A stretch of DNA of 34,698 nucleotides from Colwellia sp. (GTDB lineage Bacteria; Pseudomonadota; Gammaproteobacteria; Enterobacterales; Alteromonadaceae), in assembly GCA_003521815.1 (NCBI GenBank), contig DPHE01000071.1, forward strand, positions 1-34,698, given 5' to 3'. Position numbers and translations under genes: made by a program. Shown piece by piece: positions 1 to 9,341 of the stretch (position 1 is the first letter of the stretch; each line of letters starts with the position of its first letter). The notes below the pieces were generated by a model that did not search any database, was not told the DNA's origin, and saw nothing but the letters and a program-made list of their open reading frames with translations.

Positions 1-179
1 ACAGAAATCATTAAAATAGGAGGGGCGCTTGATACCGCTGTAAAATATGAAAAAGGTGCTAAGTTGAGTTGACCATTATTTGAGTCAGTTAACGCCCAAG
101 CGATAGGTCTTGGAATGATTGTTTGCGTCATTAAGTGATAGCGCTGGTTCTGAGAAAACTCGGAAAAATTAAGATTCAT
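1..179 (-). CDS. Flavin reductase-like FMN-binding protein (5' part only, runs off the left edge)
   Basis: An ATG at 179 on the minus strand opens a frame that continues to the window edge, giving about 59 codons. The product starts MNLNFSEFSQNQRYHLMTQT and goes on with IIPRPIAWALT, NLAPFSYFTAVSS and PPILMISV. These strings are typical of the N-terminal half of the flavin reductase-like, FMN-binding split-barrel family. Members bind FMN, and many act as NAD(P)H:flavin oxidoreductases or flavoredoxins; the substrate cannot be told from this part. It lies 40 bp downstream of gluQRS on the same strand and could be read through from dksA-gluQRS. The family call is fairly safe, the exact role open. 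Confidence 0.75.
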   Translation of the reverse strand, partial: MNLNFSEFSQNQRYHLMTQTIIPRPIAWALTDSNNGQLNLAPFSYFTAVSSAPPILMIS

Positions 180-219
180 ATCAGGTACTCTTATGATTGA
201 TATTCATACATTTTAAATG

Positions 220-1182
220 TTATTTGATACTGATTTCTTTTACTTGAGGCACTTTATCGCGTGACCAATGATGAATCGCCCAAATGATAATATCATCAAC
301 TTTTTCATTCACCAGTGTTGGATCAGGAGATTGTCCTAAAAAGGTTAGTGCAGCGATTAATGCCGGTTGTGGATTATTATTATTAATACTTGGCGCTTTA
401 TTTTGTTTACTTAGTTTATAACCAGTTGATGTTATTGCTAACGGTACATGCCCGTATTCTGGAGCAGGGGTATTTAATGTCGCGAATAACGTTAATTGTC
501 TTGCTGTTGGTTCAAGTAAATCACAACCGCGAATAACATGGCTAATATTTTGATAAATATCGTCGACAACAACGGAAAGTTGATAGGCAAATAATCCATC
601 TTTTCGATGAATGATAAAATCTTCTTGGGCTAAGGCTTGCTCACACTCTACTTTGCCTTGCGCTTGTTTTTGGAAAAGATCATTAAACTGATAAATACCG
701 TGTTGGTTAATTAACCGGGTAGCGTTGTTGTGCTTAGAATGGTTCAGAGTTCGGCAATGACCTTGATATATTCCGCCAAGCTTTTTAATTTCTGCTCTAG
801 TGCATTGACAATAATAACTGAGCTTATGCTGCTGTAAATCGTTCAGTGTGTCTTGATAGAGTTCTGACTGTTGGCTTTGATAAAGTACTGACTCATCCCA
901 ATGTAAGCCAAAAGCATCAAGGGTTGTTAAAATAGCTGAACTAGCGCCAATTTGCTCACGAGGAGGATCAATGTCTTCTATGCGTACTAACCATTCACCA
1001 GAACGGCCATGAGTAGAAACAAAAGATTTAGCATCTAAAAAACTTGCCAGAGCGGCAATTAAGGAACCAAAATGGAGAAACCCAGAAGGAGATGGAGCGA
1101 AACGACCACGGTACCCATTAACACTAGATAGCTGTGGTCGATTAGAGAGCAAAATACTATTGAGTGAAGCTTGCTTAGTCAA
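220..1182 (-). CDS. gluQRS: Glutamyl-Q tRNA(Asp) synthetase
   Basis: GluQRS activates glutamate and attaches it to queuosine at the wobble position of tRNA(Asp) in the cytoplasm. It resembles the catalytic half of GluRS without the anticodon-binding domain, which fits the 320-residue length. Visible signatures are the HIGH-type motif HFGS (37-40) inside RFAPSPSGFLHFGSLIAAL, the zinc-site residues C125, C127, Y139 and C143, and the KMSKS-type motif KLSKQ (256-260). No ATG or GTG precedes the first conserved block in this frame, so the start is probably the TTG at 1182, four bases after the dksA stop. That spacing implies translational coupling with dksA, and dksA-gluQRS is a common order in gammaproteobacteria. 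The exact start is the only real doubt. Confidence 0.93.
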   Translation of the reverse strand: MTKQASLNSILLSNRPQLSSVNGYRGRFAPSPSGFLHFGSLIAALASFLDAKSFVSTHGRSGEWLVRIEDIDPPREQIGASSAILTTLDAFGLHWDESVLYQSQQSELYQDTLNDLQQHKLSYYCQCTRAEIKKLGGIYQGHCRTLNHSKHNNATRLINQHGIYQFNDLFQKQAQGKVECEQALAQEDFIIHRKDGLFAYQLSVVVDDIYQNISHVIRGCDLLEPTARQLTLFATLNTPAPEYGHVPLAITSTGYKLSKQNKAPSINNNNPQPALIAALTFLGQSPDPTLVNEKVDDIIIWAIHHWSRDKVPQVKEISIK

Positions 1183-1186
1183 TGAC

Positions 1187-1633
1187 TTAGCCAGCCATTT
1201 GTCGCTCTTTAATTTCTGCTAACGTTTTACACTCAATACAAAGATCGGCAGTAGGTCTTGCTTCTAAACGGCGTATGCCAATTTCAATGCCACAAGATTT
1301 ACAAAAGCCAAAATCATCTTCTTCAATTAATTGTAAAGTTTTCTCAATCTTTTTGATGAGCTTACGTTCACGATCTCGAGTACGCAATTCAAGACTAAAC
1401 TCTTCTTCTTGGGCGGCTCTATCAACCGGATCAGGAAAGTTTGCAGCTTCGTCTTGCATATGAGTTACGGTACGATCAACTTCTTCACGAAGTTGCAGGC
1501 GCCATGCATCTAAAATCTTTTTAAAATGCTCTTGCTGGGGGGTACCCATATATTCTTCGTTAGCTTTTTCTTGATATGGCTCTACGCCAGCTAACGCCAA
1601 TATACCTAATGTTTTGCCTTTGCTTGTTGGCAT
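1187..1633 (-). CDS. dksA: RNA polymerase-binding transcription factor DksA
   Basis: DksA enters the secondary channel of RNA polymerase and works with (p)ppGpp to repress rRNA promoters and activate amino-acid promoters in the stringent response. The 148-residue product closely matches the E. coli protein (151). It has the coiled-coil tip residues D68 and D71 in the string NFPDPVDRAAQEEE, and a four-cysteine zinc finger at C111, C114, C132 and C135. The open frame extends 17 codons further upstream, but the ATG at 1633 is preferred because AGGAG sits about eight bases before it and the protein then starts like known DksA. It follows sfsA and overlaps into a minus-strand operon with gluQRS. 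A TATAAT hexamer at 1718-1723 may be its own -10 box. Confidence 0.96.
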   Translation of the reverse strand: MPTSKGKTLGILALAGVEPYQEKANEEYMGTPQQEHFKKILDAWRLQLREEVDRTVTHMQDEAANFPDPVDRAAQEEEFSLELRTRDRERKLIKKIEKTLQLIEEDDFGFCKSCGIEIGIRRLEARPTADLCIECKTLAEIKERQMAG

Positions 1634-2065
1634 GCTGAATCTCCTAATACTACAAGGACCAAGGTTGTTTGATGAATACATCAATTAACTTTTAACTTGG
1701 TTGTAATTGCCAATACTATTATATAATAGACCTAAAATATCAGAACTATATGGTATCAATCATGATAAAAATCAATGCTTCGAGTTAATAAAGTCAAAAT
1801 AAAAAACATTTACCTTTATATCAATGAGTTACTTAACTTGAAAACAATGTGCGCTCAGCCTTTATCTGTGACGTTTTAAATGAGCAGGCTCTTTTAGCAA
1901 TTTACCCTATTGTTAGTCAACCATTATCTCGTTTTTAGTGATAATTAATAATTTTATTTTATAGGCCATGTACTGAAATTTTCATTTTAATCAATGGATA
2001 AAATTTGAAAATGGCAGGTTTAGTTTATTTCCAAATAGAAAATATGTATATACCCAATGTATACA
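1634..2065. other. sfsA-dksA intergenic region with a possible dksA promoter
   Basis: This 432-bp AT-rich gap contains no convincing open frame. On the minus strand a perfect TATAAT lies at 1723-1718, about 85 bp before the dksA start; no good -35 hexamer stands 16-18 bp upstream of it, so it is only a candidate. Just after the sfsA stop, at about 2046-2065, the sequence TGTATA-9-TATACA forms a short AT-only inverted repeat that is too weak to call a terminator. Confidence 0.35.
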
Positions 2066-2770
2066 TCATCGGAATAAATCAACGGGAATTTTGGATGTTA
2101 ATATTATTTCCGATACAGACAGTTGTGCTTTATAGGCAATTATCTCAACTCCCACTTTAGATGCTTCTAGTAGAAGTTCATTATATTTAGGGTCAATATG
2201 ATTAGCAGGAGATACACTATTTATTCCACTGTGTAATACTGCGAAAATTAAAATAGCTCTGTGGCCTTGCTCAACCATTTCAATCAGTTCACGAATATGC
2301 TTTTGACCTCTGACGGTAACGGCATCAGGAAAATATCCTTTCCCATTTTCCAAAAAAGTACAGCTTTTTACTTCTAGATAGCAATCTGTTTTGTTGGCAC
2401 CGGTAAGCATAAAATCGACTTTACTGTTTTCAGTGCCGTATTTAACTTCACGTTTAAGTGTTTCATAAGCATTGACTTCAGTAATAACGTAGTTACTAAT
2501 TGCTTCTTCTACTAATCGGTTTGCAGCAATAGTATTAACGCAAATGATATGTCCTTGTGTAGTTTCTGTTAATTCCCAAGTATAAGGATATTTTCTTTTA
2601 GGATTATCTGATGTTGAATACCAAACAGTGTCACCTTCGCAGCCACAATTTTTCATAGAGCCGGTGTTAGATACATGTATTGTTGTCGTGGTGCCGTCTT
2701 CAAGTATTACGTCAGCTAAGAATCTTTTATATCGCTTTATTAAGGTCGCTTTTTTTAAATTAGTTTTCAT
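2066..2770 (-). CDS. sfsA: Sugar fermentation stimulation protein SfsA
   Basis: The 234-residue product matches SfsA along its whole length. Conserved strings include IHVSNTGSM near the N-terminus, KVDFMLTG, YLEVKSCTF, FPDAVTVRGQKHIREL and SPANHIDPKY. SfsA was named for a maltose-fermentation phenotype in E. coli. The family has an OB-fold-like N-terminal part and a nuclease-like C-terminal part with the acidic and lysine pattern E-V-K seen here; its molecular role is not settled. The ATG at 2770 is chosen over the TTG one codon upstream, although no strong ribosome binding site is visible for either. sfsA directly upstream of dksA is the usual order in enterics and relatives, which supports the call. 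Confidence 0.92.
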   Translation of the reverse strand: MKTNLKKATLIKRYKRFLADVILEDGTTTTIHVSNTGSMKNCGCEGDTVWYSTSDNPKRKYPYTWELTETTQGHIICVNTIAANRLVEEAISNYVITEVNAYETLKREVKYGTENSKVDFMLTGANKTDCYLEVKSCTFLENGKGYFPDAVTVRGQKHIRELIEMVEQGHRAILIFAVLHSGINSVSPANHIDPKYNELLLEASKVGVEIIAYKAQLSVSEIILTSKIPVDLFR

Positions 2771-2892
2771 CAAATCGCATCAGTCATCAGTTTTTTTATT
2801 TTACGTGGTGAAATATTGAATTACCAATCTCTGTTGATGTCAATAACTTACTTTGAATGGTTTACGATAAAACTATGTGATAACACAGATGT

Positions 2893-3294
2893 TTACTTAA
2901 TAAAACTTTCCAACCAATCTTTCGCGTATTTAGTGTCGCTAAAAAAATTAAATTGAACAGAGCTGCTTTGATAAATACGTTGTAGCTGCAGCTGCAAAAT
3001 ATCGGCATAGGCACTGTCAAGGATAACGGAAGCAATGGCTACCATGCCATTTTCTACTCGGTAATTCGTTGTTTCAATTAAACTTTGTTCAGCATCAGGG
3101 GAAAAAACACCCGTACCTTTAAATGTGATGAGTGATGCCCATGGACTATGACGCATTTTCTGAATCATAGTTTTAATATCCTTACGGTATTGTGCGCTGA
3201 CAACATCATCGAAAGAGCCTTGCTCATCAATATCAATCAATAAAATATTGTTTTGTTGTTCAATACGGTAAATTCCTTCTGTGGAATATTGCAT
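2893..3294 (-). CDS. Small uncharacterised protein, possibly SpoIIAA/STAS-like
   Basis: This gene has 133 codons, an ATG at 3294, and AGGAAA about eight bases upstream. No signal peptide or membrane segment is visible. The order of elements is a short strand (NILLIDIDEQG), a helix with a YRKDIKTMIQKM pattern, a strand (PWASLITFKG), a second helix region, then AIASVILDS and a C-terminal helix ending DWLESFIK. This alternating pattern resembles SpoIIAA-like/STAS small cytoplasmic proteins, but the assignment is by overall look only. It lies upstream of sfsA on the same strand, 122 bp away, with its own candidate promoter at 3332-3360. Function is unknown. It is a real gene judging by start signal and composition. 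Confidence 0.7.
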   Translation of the reverse strand: MQYSTEGIYRIEQQNNILLIDIDEQGSFDDVVSAQYRKDIKTMIQKMRHSPWASLITFKGTGVFSPDAEQSLIETTNYRVENGMVAIASVILDSAYADILQLQLQRIYQSSSVQFNFFSDTKYAKDWLESFIK

Positions 3295-3653
3295 TAGTGG
3301 TTTTCCTTTGGTGAAGTTTTGTCTGACGTTATTGATAGCAATTTTTTAAGCGTTTGCCAAGGGCATACATTTTATTTCTACCGTTTATATTTACTTTGAT
3401 GTTTATATGCCAGACCGCGAGTTACTGGCTTCAAGTTATACATCCAGCAATGAAGCGCCTATATCGATAGTACAAAAGTCGTGTGATTGCATCGTCGTTT
3501 GTTAATTCTTACCAATATTTACTTTGATATATTGTTAATATTACGAATAATATCAGTAATTTGGATATTTTTTCACTTGGTTAACTATTCAAGAATAAAC
3601 ATTGTTATAATAACTATTATTGTTTTTTATTGTTCTTCTACTGTTTAGCTTAT
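3295..3653. other. Divergent intergenic region before hrpB
   Basis: These 359 bp separate a minus-strand gene from hrpB. They hold the candidate leftward promoter at 3332-3360 and, on the plus strand, a TATAAT at 3606-3611, 43 bp before the hrpB ATG, without a good -35 partner. The string TTTACTTTGAT occurs twice, near 3391 and near 3525. No open frame with a usable start is seen. Confidence 0.4.
3332..3360 (-). promoter_or_regulatory. Candidate sigma70 promoter for the 133-residue protein
   Basis: On the minus strand TTGGCA (3360-3355) stands 17 bp from TATCAA (3337-3332). The first hexamer matches TTGACA at five of six positions and the second matches TATAAT at four of six. It lies about 40 bp before the ATG at 3294. 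Confidence 0.45.
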
Positions 3654-6218
3654 ATGTCAGCATCCACGCCTTTGCCTATTGAAGCAATTAAAACTCATTT
3701 TTGTCAATCACTGACAGAATACCCTACGGTTATTTTATCTGCGCCACCGGGGGCGGGGAAATCGACTTGCTTACCTTTGTGGTTACTTAACATTGAAGTG
3801 CTAACAGATAAAAAAATATATTTATTACAGCCACGTCGCCTTGCCGTTAAAAATATTGCGACTTATCTCGCCAATCAATTAAATGAACCGGTAGGTCAAA
3901 CTGTCGGTTATCGATTGCGTAATGAAATAAAAGTATCTAAAAGTAGCCGCTTAGAAGTGATCACTGAAGGTATTCTAACGCAAATAATTCAACACGATGC
4001 AGAACTTAGTAACTGTGCTTTAGTCGTATTCGATGAGTTTCATGAGCGGAGTTTACACGGAGATTTAGCATTTGCTTTAACGCGCGATATTCAGCAAGGT
4101 TTGCGTGATGATTTAAAAATACTATTGATGTCGGCAACCTTAGACACGGATTATTTAAAGAAAGCATTGCCAGACGCTATTGTGGTTGCTAGTGAAGGAC
4201 GCAGTTATCCTGTTGAGATTATTTATAATGCACCTACTAATGTCCAGCGCTGGCGAATTCACGCACTTAATGTGATTAAACAGCAAGCGTATGAACATCA
4301 AGGCTCTACCTTAGTATTCCTCCCCGGTATTGCTGATATCCGTTTTATTGCCCAAGCATTGAGTTCAGATGTTATTGATGACTTATTACTTTGTCCTTTA
4401 TTTGGTGATTTAACCTTAAAGCAACAACAGCAAGCGATTGAACCTTGTCAGTCGGGCAAGCGAAAATTAGTACTAGCGACGAATATTGCGGAAACTTCAC
4501 TAACCATTGAAGGTGTTAGTTTAGTGATTGATTGTGGTTTAGAAAAAGTAGCCAGTTATGACAGCGCTAGCTTAATGAATAAATTAGTACAAAAACGCAT
4601 AGCCAAAGCCTCTGCCATACAAAGGGCAGGGCGAGCAGGGCGTTTAATGGCAGGGAAATGCATTCGTTTATATGCAAAAGATGATTTTGAACGCCGACCT
4701 GATCAGAGTGTGAATGACATTCAGCAAGCTGATTTACTACCTACGTTAATAGAAGTGGCACGCTGGGGAGTAAATACGTTAGCTGATTTACCTGTATTAG
4801 AACTGCCCACAAGGGTTAAAGAACAGCAGGCATGGCAAGAGCTTAAAAGCTTAGCTATTGTTGATCAGCATAACCGATTAACTAAGCATGGCGAGCAAGT
4901 CGCACAATTACCTTGTCATCCTCGATTTGCTCACATGCTACTTTGTGCAAACAGAGTAACAACGAAAGAGCTACCACGAGACAATGTTCAACAGCTGACT
5001 TTTCTCGCTTGTATAATAACGGCATTATTAGAAGAGCGAGATATCCTTCCCAATGAACAGAGTCGCTTTGATTGTAATATTGAGCACAGAATAACGCAGT
5101 TATTGGCGCAATGGCATAAACCTTATGGTGCGCTTGTTAATATTGTAAAACAAGTTAAAAACTTAGCACAAAAAATGAAACTAACGGATCTTAATTCGCT
5201 TGCTAAAAGAAGTCTGAGCTTAGATAAAACCGGTTTATTACTTGCGTATGCTTACCCAGAACGGGTAGCTAAAGCACGTGGATCACTAGGCGATTTTATT
5301 TGTGCGAATGGCAAAGGAGTCACCTTAAATGACCAAGATGCGTTAGCAGGGGAAAGCTTTTTGGTGGTTGCTGATTTAATGCAATCACAAGGGGTTTTAC
5401 AAGTACGTTTGGCTGCTACTATTGATTTACCGCAAATAGAACAAATATTTACAGAAGAAATTATTGAACAAGAAACTGCCATGTTTGATCAGGCTAGCGG
5501 TAGAATAATGGCTCGATCGCAAACAAAATTAGCCGCGCTCATCCTACAAGAAAAAATAAGCCAAACGACGCTAACAAAAACAAATATTGCTAATATGTGG
5601 TGTGAACTTATTAAACAAAAAGGGTTAGGTTTTCTTAATTGGCAAGAGAAGGATCTGGCATTGAAAGCTAGATGGCAATGGTTGAATGACTATTTTTCAA
5701 CATACAATTTACCTGATATTAGTGAAAAAGCATTATTAGCGTGTTTATCTGATTGGTTTTCGCCTTTTGTCGGTGACATAAAATCACTGACTAAGTTAGC
5801 TAAAATAGATCTATCCTCTATGTTAATGTCTTTACTTGATTACCAACAACAACAAATATTAAAACAAGCCGCTCCAAGTATGTATATTGGCCCAACGGGA
5901 CGGCATTGTCCTATCAGTTATTCAAAAGAAAAATCACCTAAAGTTTCACTACCTATGCAAGAGCTTTATGGTTCAACACAAACGCCAACCATTGGAAATA
6001 TTAATAATAATCAAGGTATTCCATTATTATTAGAGTTATTATCACCAGCACAACGCCCTATACAAGTGACGCAAGATTTAGCGCAGTTTTGGACGGGTAG
6101 TTATCAATCTGTACAAAAGGATATGAAATCAAATTACCCAAGACATTTCTGGCCAGACGACCCTGTAAATGCTGAGCCAACCAATAAAACTAAGCGTCAT
6201 TTAAAAAATAAAACCTAG
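3654..6218 (+). CDS. hrpB: ATP-dependent RNA helicase HrpB (DEAH/RHA type)
   Basis: This 854-residue product is a DEAH/RHA-type superfamily 2 helicase. Walker A is GAGKST at 33-38, the motif II box is DEFH at 127-130, motif III is SAT at 160-162 and motif VI is QRAGRAGR at 323-330. An HA2-type helical region follows, then the long HrpB-specific C-terminal half with PSMYIGPTGRHCPI and a tail ending with FWPDDP. Length and tail fit HrpB rather than HrpA, which is about 1,300 residues. The cellular substrate is not well defined in any species. The frame is open eight codons further up from a TTG, but the ATG at 3654 is preferred. mrcB begins 14 bp after its stop, as in E. coli, so the two may share a transcript. 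Confidence 0.94.
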   Translation: MSASTPLPIEAIKTHFCQSLTEYPTVILSAPPGAGKSTCLPLWLLNIEVLTDKKIYLLQPRRLAVKNIATYLANQLNEPVGQTVGYRLRNEIKVSKSSRLEVITEGILTQIIQHDAELSNCALVVFDEFHERSLHGDLAFALTRDIQQGLRDDLKILLMSATLDTDYLKKALPDAIVVASEGRSYPVEIIYNAPTNVQRWRIHALNVIKQQAYEHQGSTLVFLPGIADIRFIAQALSSDVIDDLLLCPLFGDLTLKQQQQAIEPCQSGKRKLVLATNIAETSLTIEGVSLVIDCGLEKVASYDSASLMNKLVQKRIAKASAIQRAGRAGRLMAGKCIRLYAKDDFERRPDQSVNDIQQADLLPTLIEVARWGVNTLADLPVLELPTRVKEQQAWQELKSLAIVDQHNRLTKHGEQVAQLPCHPRFAHMLLCANRVTTKELPRDNVQQLTFLACIITALLEERDILPNEQSRFDCNIEHRITQLLAQWHKPYGALVNIVKQVKNLAQKMKLTDLNSLAKRSLSLDKTGLLLAYAYPERVAKARGSLGDFICANGKGVTLNDQDALAGESFLVVADLMQSQGVLQVRLAATIDLPQIEQIFTEEIIEQETAMFDQASGRIMARSQTKLAALILQEKISQTTLTKTNIANMWCELIKQKGLGFLNWQEKDLALKARWQWLNDYFSTYNLPDISEKALLACLSDWFSPFVGDIKSLTKLAKIDLSSMLMSLLDYQQQQILKQAAPSMYIGPTGRHCPISYSKEKSPKVSLPMQELYGSTQTPTIGNINNNQGIPLLLELLSPAQRPIQVTQDLAQFWTGSYQSVQKDMKSNYPRHFWPDDPVNAEPTNKTKRHLKNKT

Positions 6219-6232
6219 GATTGCATGACTTT

Positions 6233-8584
6233 ATGTCTACAAAGAAAAAAACTGAGAAACTGGTTAGTTCAAATAAATCGTGGTTACGTAGGTTGGTTAT
6301 TGCTGGCGTAAAGATAGCTATTGCACTTGCTTTTACTTTAGCAATTTTTATGATTTATTTAGATGCAAAAGTACAAAGAACTTTTGAAGGTCAACGGTGG
6401 CAAGTCCCTGCGCAAATTTATGGTCAAATAGAGTTATTTAAACTTGGCGATTTCATTAATCCAAGTCTCATCACCAAGTCATTGAAAATAAATGGCTATA
6501 GTAAAGTTACCTCTGTTCGCGCACCGGGGCAGTTTGCTCAATCAGCACATCGATTGATTATTTATCGTCGTGCGTTTTCTTTTCCAACGGTTGAACTCGA
6601 TAATTTCGATAGCGCTAGCGCTGAAGCGGTACGCGTAACCATTGACTTTAGGGATAATAAAGTCAATAAGCTCTCTATTGAGGGGAATTCTGTTGAACAA
6701 GTAAAGTTAGAACCGACATTATTAGCGAGGTTAGTCCCTGACAATAAAGAAGATCGTATTTTGGTGGCACTAGAACAGATGCCTACACTTTTACTTGATA
6801 CGTTATTATTGATTGAAGACCGTAACTTTTACCATCATCAAGGAGTCTCACCGCTGGGTATTTTACGTGCTTTGTATAACAATATTATTGCTGGTCGCAC
6901 CGTCCAAGGTGGCAGTACGTTAACACAGCAGCTGGTTAAAAATATGTTTTTAACCCGTGAAAGAACGCTGATTCGAAAAATTAAAGAAGCACTGATGGCG
7001 CTAATTATTGAAGTGCGTTATAGCAAAGATCAGCTGCTTGAAGCTTATATTAATGAAGTTTATCTAGGGCAACATTATGCTAATGGTATTTATGGTTTTG
7101 GTTTAGCCGCGAAATTTTATTTTGGTAAATCACTCGCTGAACTAAGTAGCGGACAAATGGCGTTGCTTGTTGCGCAGGTAAAAGGTCCAAGTTATTACGA
7201 TCCTTGGCGACATCCAGAGCGAGCAAAGCAGCGTCGTGATTTGATTCTACGTTTGATGTTTGAGCAAAACTTACTTTCAGTAAAGGAGTTTGAGCAAACA
7301 CTTACTTCACCATTATCTATCCGTAAACATCGACGATTTAAATCAGAGAAATATCCCGCTTTTCTTCAATTGGTTAAAAGAGAGCTTAACCAGCATTTAA
7401 ATGCCTATCAGCAAAAATCCGGTATTCGAGTATTTACTGGATTCTCTCATGCTTCTCAACAGTTATTAGAAGAAAGTGTAGTTAGCCAATTAGCGCAATT
7501 AGAACAGAAACACCATCAAAAAGATTTACAAGCAGCGATGATTGTTACCGATATTGAAAGTGCTGAAATACGCGCGTTGGTGGGAGATAGACAAAGTGGC
7601 TATGCAGGTTTTAATCGTGCTTTAGACGCGAAAAGACCTATAGGATCATTAATTAAACCGGCTATTTACTTGGCAGCGTTAGAGCGTTTTGAGCAATTTA
7701 ATTTTGCCAGTTTACTTGCTGATGAACCAATCACTTTAAGTAGTGATGCTAGCGGAAATGGTCAAGGTAAGAAATGGCAGCCTAAGAATTATGATGGTAA
7801 ATATCGTCACCAAGTCCCATTAATCGATGGTTTAGTTAACTCCTTAAATATTCCGACTGTCAATTTAGGCATGAATTTAGGGTTAGATAATGTTGTTGAA
7901 GCTATTCATTTACTCGGATATAAAGAAGATATTGTAACGCGTCCATCCATGTTGCTTGGCGCTATCAATATGTCGCCTTTGCAAGTTAATCAAATGTATT
8001 TGCCATTTGCAAGGCAAGGAGAGCTAACACAAGTACATGCCATCAATAAAGTTGTTTCATCTTACGGTGAAACGCTGTGGCAATTTGAACCCATTGTTAC
8101 CAAGGTCATTTCAACTAATGCTGCTTACCTTATGGATTATGCCTTAATGCAAGTAACAAAAACAGGTACGGCAAAGTCGCTTACTTGGCGGTTGAAAAAC
8201 AGTAAAATTGCTGGTAAAACAGGTACTAGTAATGATCTGCGCGATAGTTGGTTTGTAGGCTTTGATGCGAAAAACCTAGTCACTACTTGGTTGGGAAAAG
8301 ATAATAACAAAACAACTGGATTAACAGGCAGTAGCGGTGCTTTATTGCTTTTTACAGAGTTTATTAAAAAGCAGGGTGTGGTTAATAACAGCACCACCCA
8401 ACCTGACGCGATAGCTATGATGGTATTTGAAAAAAAAACGGGTAACGCGGTCACTTCAGATTGCGCTAATACGGTAATGTATCCTGCTATTGTTGCAGGA
8501 TTAACCGTAATCAAAGGTTGTTTAAAAGAAAAAACGGATGAAAGGTCTTGGCTAGAAAAATTTTTTAGTGTTACCAGAAAATAA
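6233..8584 (+). CDS. mrcB: Penicillin-binding protein 1B (bifunctional glycosyltransferase/transpeptidase)
   Basis: PBP1B polymerises lipid II into glycan strands and cross-links their peptides at the outer face of the inner membrane. The 783-residue product has a basic cytoplasmic start, one membrane anchor at about 20-43, and a UB2H-like segment with VPAQIYGQIELF. Its GT51 domain has the catalytic Glu195 in LIEDRNFYHHQG and the string GGSTLTQQLVKN. The transpeptidase has SLIK (472-475, Ser472 nucleophile), SLN (537-539) and KTGT (662-665). The UB2H segment means it is expected to need a lipoprotein activator of the LpoB type; none is seen here. The ATG at 6233 is chosen; an in-frame TTG at 6221 is possible. 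The C-terminus is short compared with the 844-residue E. coli protein. Confidence 0.95.
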   Translation: MSTKKKTEKLVSSNKSWLRRLVIAGVKIAIALAFTLAIFMIYLDAKVQRTFEGQRWQVPAQIYGQIELFKLGDFINPSLITKSLKINGYSKVTSVRAPGQFAQSAHRLIIYRRAFSFPTVELDNFDSASAEAVRVTIDFRDNKVNKLSIEGNSVEQVKLEPTLLARLVPDNKEDRILVALEQMPTLLLDTLLLIEDRNFYHHQGVSPLGILRALYNNIIAGRTVQGGSTLTQQLVKNMFLTRERTLIRKIKEALMALIIEVRYSKDQLLEAYINEVYLGQHYANGIYGFGLAAKFYFGKSLAELSSGQMALLVAQVKGPSYYDPWRHPERAKQRRDLILRLMFEQNLLSVKEFEQTLTSPLSIRKHRRFKSEKYPAFLQLVKRELNQHLNAYQQKSGIRVFTGFSHASQQLLEESVVSQLAQLEQKHHQKDLQAAMIVTDIESAEIRALVGDRQSGYAGFNRALDAKRPIGSLIKPAIYLAALERFEQFNFASLLADEPITLSSDASGNGQGKKWQPKNYDGKYRHQVPLIDGLVNSLNIPTVNLGMNLGLDNVVEAIHLLGYKEDIVTRPSMLLGAINMSPLQVNQMYLPFARQGELTQVHAINKVVSSYGETLWQFEPIVTKVISTNAAYLMDYALMQVTKTGTAKSLTWRLKNSKIAGKTGTSNDLRDSWFVGFDAKNLVTTWLGKDNNKTTGLTGSSGALLLFTEFIKKQGVVNNSTTQPDAIAMMVFEKKTGNAVTSDCANTVMYPAIVAGLTVIKGCLKEKTDERSWLEKFFSVTRK

Positions 8585-8615
8585 ATTTACTTTAAAAAAT
8601 AAGATTGAGCACTCA

Positions 8616-8639
8616 GGATACTAGTCAGAGTATTCTTTT
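8616..8639 (+). terminator. Weak possible terminator after mrcB
   Basis: GGATACT (8616-8622) can pair with AGTATTC (8629-8635) across a six-base loop, with one G-T pair, followed by TTTT. The stem is AT-rich, so this is a weak candidate. The rest of the 400-bp gap up to yebG holds the LexA site and no convincing gene. Confidence 0.35.
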
Positions 8640-8876
8640 AATCATACATACTTAAATTACTCAGTGTATGTAGGATGTAACAAAAGACATGCTTTAATTT
8701 AACGCGGATATCCCTATGTTGTAATCATTTTTGTATTGTTGCTTTAGTGGCATTGTAACGTGTTAATATTTATTTACATTTTGTGACAGTTAGACATCTA
8801 AAATTCCCGGTAGAATCGTTTTTTTGAGTTGAAATAGTAAAAGTTGTAGATAAATTTTGATTTAAAATAAAAAGCG

Positions 8877-8896
8877 CACTGTTTTTATATACAGTT
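8877..8896 (+). promoter_or_regulatory. LexA operator (SOS box) upstream of yebG
   Basis: CTGTTTTTATATACAG at 8879-8894 is CTGT-N8-ACAG, the core of the gammaproteobacterial LexA box, with an AT-only spacer and C/A and T/T flanks close to the TACTGTATATATATACAGTA consensus. It lies 90 bp before the yebG ATG. yebG is a known LexA-regulated gene in E. coli, so site and gene support each other. Confidence 0.9.
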
Positions 8897-8984
8897 CATG
8901 GCCTGTTGTGATATTGTATCATGGCACGTTGGAATATTTTTATGTTCAAAAATCTAAGTTTACAAATATAACTAAGGAATAATA

Positions 8985-9290
8985 ATGGCAGTTGAAAGTC
9001 GATTTGTCGTCATTAGACATGGGGTGGAGGCAAAAACATTTATGGATAAGAAATCAGCAGATGATTATGACAAAATGTTGGATATGGCTGATAATTTGGC
9101 CAATGTTTTTGCAAAATCAACCATAGATCTCAGTGATGCGGCCAGTGAAGAATTAAGTATCTATTTAGCTCAACATCGAGATGAAGTGTTAATTGCCTTA
9201 CTTGCGAAAAAGCCGCCCGCAAAAGCACCGGCAAAAAAAAGCACCAAAAAGTCGGCTGAAAAAGAAACTGAGAAGGCTTCCACTAAGTGA
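8985..9290 (+). CDS. yebG: YebG family SOS-induced protein
   Basis: The 101-residue product begins MAVESRFVVIRHGVEAKTF and continues with KKSADDYDKMLDMADNLANV, closely matching E. coli YebG, a small DNA-damage-induced protein of unclear molecular function. The last third here is a basic low-complexity tail with PAKAPAKKSTKKSAEK and repeated Lys, Ala and Ser, whereas E. coli YebG ends in an acidic tail. Such a tail would suit binding to nucleic acid, but that is inference. The ATG at 8985 is preceded by AAGGA about nine bases upstream. A LexA box lies 90 bp upstream, so the gene should be induced in the SOS response. The following metallopeptidase gene starts 51 bp after its stop. Confidence 0.9.
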   Translation: MAVESRFVVIRHGVEAKTFMDKKSADDYDKMLDMADNLANVFAKSTIDLSDAASEELSIYLAQHRDEVLIALLAKKPPAKAPAKKSTKKSAEKETEKASTK

Positions 9291-9341
9291 AGTAACACGA
9301 GCTTAGTTAATATTTTTTAATGAACATTGTGAATAAATAAT

